64,000 nt of DNA from Mesodorylaimus sp. YZB2_4 (Eukaryota > Nematoda > Enoplea > Dorylaimida > Dorylaimidae), in assembly GCA_030248295.1 (NCBI GenBank), contig JASANH010001421.1, positions 62,001 through 126,000 of the forward strand, given 5' to 3'. The notes below the pieces were generated by a model, which was not told the DNA's origin, did no database searches, and saw only the letters and a program-made list of their open reading frames with translations. Shown in pieces: positions 22,901-33,218 of the stretch. A program made the position numbers and the translations under genes. Each line of letters begins with the position of its first letter. Within the stretch, counting starts at the first letter, position 1.

Positions 22901-23210
22901 ACATATTCACAGGGAATATATTCAAGGAGTGTTTCAAAAGGAAGATAATAATCAGGCTTTCTAGTGCTTGCAGTGAGATGGTAGACCTGACAAGAATTTT
23001 GTTTTCGCTCACCTTTGTCATAAGCTGCAGCTGTGTCTGCATTTGGGCGGGAACTGTGGCAAGTCCAAATCTCACGTACACGAATTCACCACACCAGTCC
23101 AGTCGATCGGAGTTTGCCGATCTTCGCAATTGCATTGTCTCGTCACTGTGCACTACTGATCGCGGGGAAACGATTGCATAGATTGCAACGATTTCCAGTG
23201 CACCTCGACG
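19985..23210. other. Intergenic, no recognised gene
   Basis: About 3.2 kb without a supported exon. It holds a 15-G run (21376-21390) and an imperfect CCCAAACCCAACCCA-type stretch around 21960-22030. Open frames on both strands at 22198-23180 lack domain similarity. Confidence 0.45.
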
Positions 23211-25059
23211 ATGGGCACGATTTCGCGATTAGCTCGTCTCGTGCTCGCCAGTCGGAACTGGAAGAAAGCATTGTTGGGTGAACATTGGATAGTGCCTCAC
23301 AGTGCCCCATTTTGTTCCTCGCCTGCCGAGCCTCAGCACGATACGAGCAAGAATGTTGACGAGGACAAGTACCAACGTGAAATTCAAGACTACGTTAGTT
23401 CGCACTGGGATGATTCAGTTTCGCGAAATGATTCGCTCGTACAACGATTGAAGCGACGATTAGCATCTGGCGACCGTGCAGCTTTGGCCGAAGCGATCAC
23501 GTTAGTCGAATCGAGACATCCGACGAAGAAAGCACAAGCGGAATATTTATTGGCGGAATTGTTGACATCGGCGAAACGTCGATACGATCAGCGCGGAGTG
23601 GGTGGACTGATGTTCCGGGTGGGCATAACTGGCAGTCCTGGCGTGGGAAAATCATCGTTTATCGAAGTATTTGGAAAGTATTTGATAGAGGCGCAACAGA
23701 AGAAAGTGGCTGTGCTGACAGTTGATCCGTCATCCCAGACCACTGGAGGTACGTTGGTCTCAGCTTACTGCTGGGGAGACCAGTTTGCAATGTGACTGCC
23801 TTCAGGTTCCATCATGGGCGATATTGCTCGAATGCCGGAGCTATCCCGCGACCCCAATGCTTACTTGCGATCGTCGGCCACTCGGGGCACGTTGGGTGGT
23901 GTTGCGAAAGGAACCAACGAGGCTGTGCTTTTGTGCGAAGGGGCGGGCTACGATTGGATCTTGCTCGAGACTGTGGGTAAGCTGATGCTGATGGTTTCAA
24001 AAGGCGTCCCTGATTTTGTTGTTTAGGCGTGGGTCAGTCTGAAGGGGCCGTGGCCAGTGTGGTTGACATGGTCGTTGTGCTCATATCGCCTACGCACGGT
24101 GATGAACTGCAGGGCATAAAACGAGGTTTGATGGAACTGGCGGATTTGGTCGTCGTGACGAAATGTGACGGTGATTTGGCAGCTTCGGCACGAATCACGC
24201 AGGCTGAGTTTGTCTCGGCGATGAAGTTGATGAGACCGAGATGGCCCGGGGTCTGGAGACCGAAGGTAAGAATACGGGAGATTGCTAGTATGTGCTGTGC
24301 ACTAATCATACCGTAGGTTTGATATTCGTGCAACGGCTTGTATACTACACTTGTAACCCACTGTCTGGTGGGTTATGGCGATGGAGAGAATTGTTGATCT
24401 CCCTGGCTGGCTGGCTGGCTGGAAACCGTCTCCTTCTAAAGACCCGAAAAGGGTTGACATTTCAGCCTCAAATGTAATCGCAAGACTTGCCTTGCCCCAG
24501 TCGAAGTTTGTGTCTCCCTTCAATCGGTAGCATTGTCTCCTTTCTAATATGTGTTCCTTAGCCCTCGAGTGCGCTGTATAGGACTTGGCTATGGATAAAG
24601 TATGAGATATGACGTGACATGCCTGCCAGGCATGGTTGCACACTGATAGTGAGTTCTGTCTCCCTAGCATCGACTGTTCACCCCACAACCCTGATCCACC
24701 TGGCCTTTGAACTCTCTCAGGTACTGCGCACATCTTCAAAGACAAAAGAAGGGATCGACCAAGTATTCAAAGCGGCTGATGATTATCGCAAGGCACTGGC
24801 GACCAGTGGAGACTTCATCAAGCAGCGTCACACGCATATGATCACGTGGATGTGGCAACACGTCGAGCACGAGATCATGGGCTTGTTCAAACGTCATCCC
24901 CATGTTCTGAAGAGGGTAGGCAACTTATACATGTCTTCGTCTCTGGCACATGACATCACTCGCTTTCAGTTACCTGACGTGGAGGAAGATATACGACAAG
25001 GGCGGACAACCGCCGGACTAGCCGCAGAGAGGCTGCTTAGGAAGTTTCTGGGCGTCTAG
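23211..25059 (+). CDS. mmaa-1: MMAA, methylmalonic aciduria type A GTPase (ArgK/MeaB family)
   Basis: Mitochondrial G-protein chaperone of methylmalonyl-CoA mutase; it helps load and protect the adenosylcobalamin cofactor. Five exons join in phase: 23211-23748, 23806-23976, 24027-24265, 24721-24915 and 24970-25059 (410 residues). Visible motifs: Walker [38 protein letters not shown], the R-rich [20 protein letters not shown], switch ETVGVGQSE, and the guanine-binding VVVTKCDGD (TKxD). The C-terminus ([13 protein letters not shown] spliced form, then [11 protein letters not shown]) matches MMAA. The N-terminal 40 residues are basic and rich in Ser/Ala, consistent with a mitochondrial targeting peptide. 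A TTTCCAG lies 11 bases before the ATG. Intron three contains dispersed repeats. The last intron is 54 bp, in frame and stop-free. Confidence 0.93.
24380..24630 (+). repeat. Composite dispersed repeat in MMAA intron 3
   Basis: The first part (24380-24490) is a diverged copy of the hairpin-core family (CCTGGCTGG, GGGTTGACATTTCAGCC, AATCGCAAGACTTGCC). The second part (24543-24625: TGTTCCTTAGCCCTCGAGTG, TTGGCTATGGATAAAGTATG) matches, inverted, 54480-54560 and, direct, 54635-54692. Confidence 0.65.
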
Positions 25060-25336
25060 TGAAGTCTATGGCTTGTCCAGTGGTGTGTCTGTTGTGACTA
25101 TATTTTCTTTGGCTGTTTACTATCGATACCTACTGTAGGTGCTTTGATATTGAGCAGTGCAGTAGCGTACAAATTCAAATTTGGCGCGGTTTTGTAATAA
25201 ACCGTGCCGAACCTTCCAGCGGAAATGGATGTGTGCGCAAATGAGGCGCCTGTGGAGCACTGTAGCGAGTTCGATCGCGAACTTGGCCGGGCGATGGTGA
25301 AACAGACCTTCAGGAAATAGCTGTGTATCGATTATT

Positions 25337-28300
25337 ATGGATGATCTTTCAGCGTCGTTAACGGGTTCGGCAGCGATAACAGCATCGAATATGGAAGCGG
25401 ATGTTCCGCATGGATCGGTTTCGACTGTTCCAAAAACGACGGTGACCAAGTCGCAGCCAAAAGCGCCGGTAGGCCACATTTTTCTCTCGCACCCGCCTGA
25501 CTCGAAAAATTTCTGGTACTTATGCACTTGACGGGGCGCAGGAAAATTTTTTAAGTGCCGCTAGAACTTAGAAGAAAATATATAATGGCTCGTCGAATTA
25601 GACGAGGCTGGCCTATGAAGCTTGCGTGTGAATGTTTGGTATGGTAGTCCGTGCCCCACGCATCAGGTCACAGAATGAGTAATTTCTCCTTCCTCGTCTT
25701 TGATTTCGTGATCCAGTCAACAGTCGATTTTATTCCAGTTCCTACGAACTTTAAAAATAGCTAGATTAACATTTCTTTCGTTTTAGATAGCCACAACAGC
25801 GGTGCATGGTGCTGGCGAAATATCGGAGCCAGCTCGGCAACCGATGGAGGCTCGATTGCCCCCAACCCAAGTAGTCATTCCGCGTGGCCCAGGAGCTGTA
25901 TATCAACGTGCCGAGAACGAAGGAGCATCGGACGGCGATGATCGAAGTGAAATCGAGCTAAAATACGGGGCTCGGCATGTCATAATGCTTTTCGTCCCCG
26001 TCTCGTTGTGCATGTTAGTGGTGATTTTAACAATGAACACGGTCGGATATTACAGCCAAAAGGATGTCTACCTGTAAGGTTTTTGGAAAATTAGTCTTGT
26101 TTTTTGCTAAAACGTACTCTTTTAGAGTTTATACGCCATTTCACAGCGGTAGTACCGACGTTGGCACGCTGGCGTGGGAATCGATCGCTAACGCCCTGAT
26201 CTTACTTAGCGTTGTGGTGGTTATGACCATAGTGCTAATCCTATTTTACAAGTTTCGATGTTACAAAGTGAGTGAGATACTTGGGGCCCTCCTCCGTCTC
26301 CTCAGTTTCTTGACTTCATTCTCTCCATAGTTTGCGCGGTTTTGGGATTGCGCATATACCGTAACCGATTGTTATAAGTCCCCTCCAGAGATCTGATCAC
26401 GAAAATGTTCCCCTCGAACGTTTGTGGCCTGCGAAGCACAGGGTGGGTGGCTAAAGGTCAATCTGTAACGGGTCGTCTGACTGTAGGTCCTCTGCACGGA
26501 GCCTGCAGCTGGGAGGGTGTCGTTTCATCCATGGACTAGGTCGGAAGACTTGGTAGGCCGCCCTCAGTTTTTGGCGTGTCGCAAAAGCTCCCTTGGAGCC
26601 CCTCTCCATTAATACAGACCCAGACGTACAGTATTGCAAATCGGACAGATTAGTCACTCGTGGTTTCGCTTGAGTTACAGTGTATCTTGGTTTCTATTTT
26701 AGGTCATCCACGGCTGGCTGATTATGTCGAGCTTATTGCTTCTTTTCTTCTTTTCATACATTTATTTACAGTAAGTGGTTTAATTTGGTTGAGATCATTT
26801 GGGCTTCCACGTGCAACGTGAGGAGGGCTTACTCTGTTCGTGAGTACCCTCGTACTGCATAGCTCTTGTAAGAAACAAGTTGTGGGCGTACGAGTATTCG
26901 CTTTGTGAGTTGAGACTTCTGTTCGTAGTTTACCACATAACCAAACGCTTTTTGCGCACTCGAGGGTGAAGGGACTCATTGCACACAGAATGATTTACCT
27001 GACCGCGAGTCGAACACTCGCCCATAACTGCTCCCCTGGCTTGAGAGGCAGACGCCTAACACCCCTTCTGTGACTTGTTTTATTCGTGTTAATCATATGA
27101 AATGGTTGATTCCTTTTTCAGACAGGTGTTCACGACTTACAACATTCCTGTGGACTTCATTACGATCGGGTTTGTCATGTGGAATTTCGGAGTGGTGGGC
27201 ATGGTTTGCATTCATTGGAAAGGTCCCTTGCACTTGCAACAAGCCTACTTGATCGTTATATCGGCTTTAATGGCATTAGTTTTCATAAAATATTTACCGG
27301 ATTGGACGACATGGGTCGTGTTAGGCGTCATTTCGGTGTGGGATTTGATCGCCGTTTTATGCCCGAAAGGTCCACTGCGGATTTTGGTGGAAACGGCACA
27401 AGAACGGAACGAACCCATTTTTCCGGCTTTAATTTATTCATGTAAGCTGAAGCCTCTTTTTCTGAGAGTGTAGCAAGAGAGCCTTGCTGGATCGATATGG
27501 GAAGGCGAAGGTGCACAGAACGGACTCCTTCCTGGAACGGATCAGGTTTCATGGGCATTTGGTGCTTTGCCTTGTACAAATATCAGGCACTTGATAATCC
27601 CATTTCTTTTTCAGCTGCTGCTGTCTGGTCGTACGTGATGGTCAGTGACCAGGAACCGATTGACAACGAGCCACCCACGCCTGTTGTCGCGAAGAAGAAG
27701 AGGAAGAAGAATAAGAAGAGTGGTGGGTTTGTTCGGGTGGCTGTCCTTGCCTGGTAGCAGAGTTTGACGTGGTTGCAGATCGATCGGTTGTGGAGGGCAA
27801 TACGAACCCGGCCATGAACATATCAGCAACGAATGGTGCAGGCAGTTCTGCGGCCGTCGACGAGGGAGGAGCCGAGTGGCAACGAACAGCTCGAGACCTG
27901 AATGGCCATCGGCAGCACGCGGCTGGAGCAGCTTTCGCCGATGCGGCCCGACCAGATATTCCTGCTGGAAGCGCCCCCAGTCGGAGTCGAACTCAGTCTA
28001 GTGTTAATGAGGCTGATGAAGAAAGTGAGTGGGAACATCATCGTGGGCGTGGTTGGGAGACTGGGGGTGTATTTACGCAAAAGTTCCCGCCGTTTTCAGA
28101 TTTAAATTTGATGGAGATGCTACACATGAAAAGGTTTCCTTCAAAAAACAGAAACTTGAGCGGGAGTCGAGCCCCCTTACTGTCGTGATTGCCAATTATG
28201 AACCTCTACTTGAAACTTATTCAGTGAATAATGGCGCCTGCTAATGGTGATTCACCCGTTTTGTCCTAATCCCATAGTCGTAGCATTCACAGGAGACCAT

Positions 28301-28798
28301 TTTTATACTTTTGACCGGCCCCCTCCCTGTATGTGCCTACACTGCACATAGTAAGCATTTCCAAACATGAATTTCTGATTTAGGAGGCGTGAAATTAGGA
28401 TTGGGCGATTTCATATTCTACAGCGTCCTGGTGGGAAAAGCATCGTCGTACGGAGACTGGAATACGACCATCGCTTGCTTCGTGGCTATCTTGATTGTAA
28501 GTGTTGGAATTGGGTTTGGGGTCAGAGCTAGCTTGACCCTTCTTCGTTTATTTCTCACTCGTAAGCATCCCTTTTCGGTATGGTGTACCACAGCGACTAT
28601 ATGTGGCCCGATCTAGTGCGTGACTATTCTGTTCCTTTTCAGGGTCTTTGTCTCACGTTATTACTTCTGGCCATTTTCAAGAAAGCCCTGCCCGCTTTAC
28701 CGATTTCGATCGCGTTTGGATTAGTCTTTTATTTTCTTACGTCCCGTATCGTCTCGCCATTCACCAATTTCTTGGCCACAGAGCAAGTGTTCATTTAG
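25337..28798 (+). CDS. sel-12: Presenilin, catalytic subunit of gamma-secretase
   Basis: Intramembrane aspartyl protease that cleaves Notch and other type I membrane proteins. Nine exons join in phase: 25337-25468, 25787-26073, 26126-26267, 26703-26770, 27122-27441, 27615-27722, 27761-28024, 28384-28496, 28643-28798 (529 residues). Landmarks: [20 protein letters not shown] (TM1), [56 protein letters not shown], the TM6 catalytic stretch [20 protein letters not shown] then [14 protein letters not shown], the TM7 catalytic [20 protein letters not shown], the [21 protein letters not shown] motif, and the end ATEQVFI. Both catalytic aspartates are present, but the usual YD in TM6 reads WD. The TM6-TM7 cytosolic loop is unusually basic (KKKRKKNKK) and then acidic (EADEE), ending DEER|GVKLG as in human PS1. 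The symbol names the C. elegans homologue; nematodes may carry more than one presenilin. Confidence 0.95.
26998..27075 (-). repeat. tRNA-like segment in presenilin intron 4
   Basis: On the minus strand, an A-box-like GGTGTTAGGCGTCTGCC is followed by a B box, GTGTTCGACTCGC. The middle (AGCAGTTATGGGCGAG) resembles the segment at 30935-31015, so the two look like members of one tRNA-derived SINE family. Confidence 0.5.
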
Positions 28799-29049
28799 AG
28801 GCATGGCTGGGGCGCCTGAGGACGTCGAGTGACGAATTATGGAATTTGATACTTTGGTTTCTGGAAGCAGTTTTCATATTTTCATTTTGTGAAGGTCGTG
28901 TCGTTTTTATGGCACTTTTGGAGTTGTGTATTTCGGAACGCAGTTTTTCTTCTCGAAGTTGTGTATGTGATAACTTGTATCTCGTGAAGTGAGTGTCCTT
29001 TGTTGTGGGTCGCTTGGTTGGGGAGAGGCCATGGATGTGGTGTAGGCTA

Positions 29050-29175
29050 ATGCATGTAACCCCAGGCCATGGCGAGTGGGAGAGAGTAATCGGTACTATC
29101 CCCTGGCTAGGATACGTCAACCCGCGGGTTGATGTTTCAGCCGTAGGCACAGTCGCAAGACTTGCCTGGGAGTTC
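29050..29175 (+). repeat. Dispersed repeat, hairpin-core family
   Basis: Contains GGCCATGGCGAGTGGGAGAG, TCAACCCGCGGGTTGATGTT and CACAGTCGCAAGACTTGCCT. The first block is also present at 54596-54615 and, inverted, at 55092-55115. Confidence 0.7.
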
Positions 29176-29421
29176 TTGTCTTTCTCCCTCCTACTCCTGA
29201 TATGCAGAATTCAGGGTATCTTCAGAAAGGGGGTGGGCGCACCTGACAATAATAGCGGACCCATTTGGCGCTGTCAGGTGCACAGTGTGAAGCGAGCTGC
29301 AGGAAAAGATTCTGTAGGAGGATGGTGGCGGTTGCTCTCTTGGTCTGTCTTGTCCATGTCCGCATCACCAAAGCTGGTTGTGCGCATTTGAGGGTGGGGC
29401 ATAAAATGACCAAGCTGGGAA

Positions 29422-29572
29422 GCCGCGATGGCTCAGCTGGTTTAGGCGTTGGGCCAGCAACCTTGGCTGGAAGGCCGCATATCTGTGGTGCAGGCAGGAA
29501 GCCAAACACCGTGGCGGGTGCTTGTAAAGCAAGGACTTGCGGGGCGGAAAAATGCAAGTTCAGGTCCTCGCG
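29422..29572 (+). repeat. tRNA-like SINE head, extended
   Basis: A-box-like GATGGCTCAGCTGGTTTAGG and a weak B box AAGTTCAGGTCC. The spacing of about 110 bases is too long for a tRNA gene. Confidence 0.4.
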
Positions 29573-30934
29573 GGTGCTCCCCGTGGGGATAGTAAACGAG
29601 GAACCCGCCGATCAAGTCAAGGGCGTCAAACCAGCGTTCAATCAGCCAAGGTTAGTGTCACTGAAGGGATCGATCCAGACCAAACGGGTCATCAGCATCA
29701 ACTAAGGCCGGTCGAGCAACGGTGTGGACGCGCTGTGCATAACCTGGCGAAGCTCGGATGCGACATGTCATAGGCAAGCAGCAATGATGGACTGACATTG
29801 ACGCACCTATCTCAATGTCAGCCAGTCCCTGGTTCAGTCTCACAATCACTCGACGTATTACTCTCATTCAACCAGGGCTCTTACTGGGCACTAGGTCCTC
29901 AGACGTCTTTTCCGTAGATGGTCTTGTCACTCACTGTGTAGGACTATGTAGTGATAATGGGGTTTATGGCCTGACCGGTTGCTCATTAGCATAAGTCTCA
30001 TTTATGCGTCTAACCAGTTTGGGCCTGTCTCGTTCTTTGGTTCATGTGGATGCCTTTTTCCTACTCACTCGCTGTTGCTGCCTGTGCCAAGAACAGCCGC
30101 CTTCTCTTCGTCTCTTCTCTCCACGTAGACCGAACACCGGGTCAGCCCGTGGCAAGGTAGGATACCTACACGACTGCATATTTGGGTGGGGTGATGACCC
30201 AGAAGGGATGCCGGTACTATTCAGAGTCCATAATCAGTCCCATCTGCTCTATCAGTGATGTCTCACCAGTCGCCAGTGTTGTCTGCCAGTGCAGTGCTGG
30301 CCTTAGCAGTAGTGGCATAGTGGCATACTCGGCATTGAGTGAGTGTGTTCCCTCTGAGAAGATTCTTGTTTCTAGCATCTTGTTACACTCACTTTGTGGA
30401 TCTGATGAGTTATGTCTCAACTGGCCCAGGCCGCCTCGTCGCATATGGCTGCCTTTCATCTATGCACAACTGGCCAAAAACCATTCCCGCAAGGCCACAC
30501 GGATTTTCGAAAATTCATTAGCTGTCACTAAATAATTTGTGCATCGACTTTCTAGTTTCGACCCAAAATAGAGCCACGAACAGAATTGGCTTTGAATCAG
30601 CAGGCAGGCATTCGCGCCATGAATTAAGGATGCCCTGACTGTTCTCGGCAAGCATTCTGTCTGCCCAAAGGAAGGTGTCACTGATCCTATTGTAACCTGC
30701 GAAAGAATTGTTCAGTGCTGCATGAGATCGCTCCAGCTGCGCGGTCCAGACTGATCAGGCGGCAGACAAAGCAGGGTACTCTCAATCCCATTCGGCATCT
30801 GATCCACTTGGCAGCACGTGCGCCTTTTTGCTGCAATGCTATGACAGGCCTCTACTCTGATAATTGCGAGGTAGAGTGATACTAGTCGAAGCTGGTGCCT
30901 TCGCCTCAAGCGGGCGGGCCCAATCATTTTTGAC

Positions 30935-31015
30935 GCAGGCGGGAGTCGAACCTTTGCCATAAGTGCGCACCCAGCGTGAGAAGGGGGCACCTTAACCGCT
31001 AGGCCACGGCCTGGG
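30935..31015 (-). repeat. tRNA-like segment (SINE head)
   Basis: Minus-strand A box CCGTGGCCTAGCGGTTAAGG and B box AGGTTCGACTCCCG at correct spacing. The anticodon arm is imperfectly paired, so a functional tRNA is unlikely. Confidence 0.5.
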
Positions 31016-31812
31016 TTCCAACCAGGTCATCCAAGTTGGTCAGTGGCTGCCCAGCAGGCAGCAGAGGATCGGCTAGATGAGACGAGCCTACAAGGACAAG
31101 GGTGAAGCGCCCCTCATTACAGCTCTCCGTCCAAATGTGCTCCCGTGTATCCCATATTTCAGAGCGCTCTAGCGTTTATGTAGAGACAGTGAACAGTGAG
31201 GGAGCCTGCTGTAAAGGCCACGAGACTGGTGACCAGTCAGGCAGGCATTGATAGATCGGATGGGCTGATTGTGTGTTGGTACAGGGCCCAAGCAAGTGGT
31301 AAAACCATCCTCAAAGGGCGACTGAGGACCCTTGTACCCAAGTGGAACGGCCCAATTGTAAGAGCCCTGATTCTTTGTACCGTCCTCTGAGGTCAATGGT
31401 GGTTGCAGCAAGACATGCTGGAGGCCCACCTGTTCACATTGTCTCCTAACTCCATTGATGAAACCAGTTTGCCTGGCATCCTTCTCCATAGACTCACTCT
31501 GGCATGGGGAAACCAGCACTAGGTTTCTTTTCCGGTTCGTGCCCCCGATTCGTGAACCTGTGACGAATCACTTGTTCAGTGACGATGTGCGTCGTAGTAG
31601 AATGAACAAAAACAGGTCCCTTTCTCGCCCCAGGACTGCAGTCACGATTGATCGATGCTGGGTTACGGGGAAAAAGGCAACTGACCCAATCAGTGGTCCG
31701 AATACGAGTTAACAAGGCCGCAACAGGGGTGCGCAAGTTGAAATTGGCCTTTTGTCGATCTGATTGTTTCGCGAATGGGGCATACAAGGTGGATCGAGTG
31801 GAACATGGGGTG

Positions 31813-31820
31813 TATATAAG
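31813..31820 (+). promoter_or_regulatory. TATA box of the cuticle collagen gene
   Basis: TATATAAG lies 76 bases before the collagen start codon, followed by a G-rich stretch and then CAGTCATCAGTTG, a plausible initiator zone. Collagen genes are strongly and periodically transcribed, which fits a TATA promoter. Confidence 0.6.
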
Positions 31821-31895
31821 GGGAGGGTGCATTGTGGACAGTCATCAGTTGAACCAGTGTTCACTTGCTTGGTGAGAAGACCGATTTGGGAAACG

Positions 31896-32861
31896 ATGAC
31901 CACCACCGACTTGTTGGCTTCGGCCGCCATCACTCTCAGCATCACTGCCACTCTGGCCTGCCTGATTGCTGTGCCCGTCCTTTTCCGCAAAGGCTCGGAA
32001 CTGCGCTATGACTTGACCGAGGGCATGGCCGAGTTCAAGGTGATGACCGAGGATACCTGGGGTCGAATGATGTACGTCAGGGGCACCAAGGCCATCAAGC
32101 CGCGTCAGACCCGCGAGATCGGACATTGTCACTGTTACGATGGTAAGCGGCATTTCCGACCCGGGTCGCTTTTGCACTAATGAGGACGTACGTTTCAGAC
32201 AACCCTTGCCCGCCCGGCCCTTCGGGTCCCCCAGGAGAGCCAGGCGCAGACGGACCGCCAGCGCCACCCAACGGAGCCAAGGGGGCACCAGGTCTGCCCG
32301 GCATCAACATCCCCATGCCCATTCCCACATATGGGTCGTGTCGCCCATGCCCGCCTGGGCCGAAAGGAGACCAAGGACGTCCCGGACCCGCTGGCGCCCC
32401 AGGCCCCAAAGGACCCATCGGTCCCCTCGGCAACAAAGGCAATGATGGAAATCTGGGACCAGCCGGACCAGCTGGCCCAGCTGGAGAACCAGGAAAGCCA
32501 GGAAAGCCCGGCGAGAAGGGGTCCCCTGGCGAAAACGCTGAAAACATTCTCAAAGGAGCAGCCGGCCCCGTCGGCCCCCGAGGAGAACCGTAAGGACCCC
32601 CCCACCAGTCTGCCCTCCCCAACATTCCCCAATTTCAGTGGTGCCCCTGGAAACAATGGCGACAAAGGCAAAGACGGTATTCCTGGCAAATCGGGCACTC
32701 CAGGAGGCCCGGGTGGTCCAGGACAGCCAGGTCAGAATGGAAGTCCTGGTAACCCAGGGCCCAGGGGACCAGCCGGCGGACCCGGCAAGGACGCGCAATA
32801 CTGTCCCTGCCCGAAGCGAACCAAGGCCAACGCGGCCAAGGCCAAGGCTAAGAAAGCCTAA
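31896..32861 (+). CDS. Nematode cuticle collagen, complete
   Basis: Extracellular structural collagen of the cuticle. Three exons join in phase: 31896-32142, 32199-32589 and 32639-32861 (286 residues). Exon one encodes the Col_cuticle_N domain: hydrophobic [20 protein letters not shown], then [26 protein letters not shown] motif precedes the triple helix. The helix begins [15 protein letters not shown], is broken by a CRPCPPG cysteine cluster, and runs as Gly-X-Y triplets with one interruption ([13 protein letters not shown]). It closes with [14 protein letters not shown] and a Lys/Ala-rich tail. The Cys pairs flanking the helical blocks are the family's interchain disulfide sites. Length and architecture are typical. 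The minus-strand gene downstream converges on it 357 bp away. Confidence 0.95.
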
Positions 32862-33218
32862 ACGACCCCGTCGTTTCAAGCACACAGGCTACTTTTCGAC
32901 TTCACTCTTGATAGTCCTGGATACAATTTGCTGTTTAGTCTCATTGCAGAACATGACTCTGCTTTTCTTACTCTCTACACCAGTCCAGTAAAAGCTCAGT
33001 GTCTTCTATCTTACACACCACAACCATCACATTCTCAACCAGCACACACTGCAAACCGACTATGTACACATAAAAGGGTGCTGAGGGCAGGCAATGCTAA
33101 AACACAGACAAGAAACCGGTCACAATGCAAATATCTTAGGGCACCCGAAATTTAAATTAACTGCATCAGTAACCCGGATAGCCCCGTAACTACATGTTGC
33201 ACATGACAGCCCTGACAT

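Larger units (their letters stand above)
28799..31812. other. Intergenic, rich in SINE-like repeats
   Basis: Between presenilin and the second collagen. Holds a copy of the hairpin-core family (29050-29175), a tRNA-like head (29422-29572) and another tRNA-like segment on the minus strand (30935-31015). No supported exon was found. Confidence 0.5.

Noticed and set aside
28029..28244. Candidate presenilin exon (reading [12 protein letters not shown]) between exons 7 and 8
   Set aside because: It cannot be joined in phase. Joining 28024 directly to 28384 gives DEER|GVKLG, exactly the family sequence, so this stretch is intron.
29265..29705. 146-codon plus-strand frame
   Set aside because: It overlaps the tRNA-like SINE head and other repeat sequence; no domain.
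32095..32885. Gly/Pro-rich minus-strand frames opposite the second collagen
   Set aside because: Collagen triplets read as Gly/Pro-rich on the complement too. The plus strand has the N-terminal domain, splice sites and cysteine clusters.
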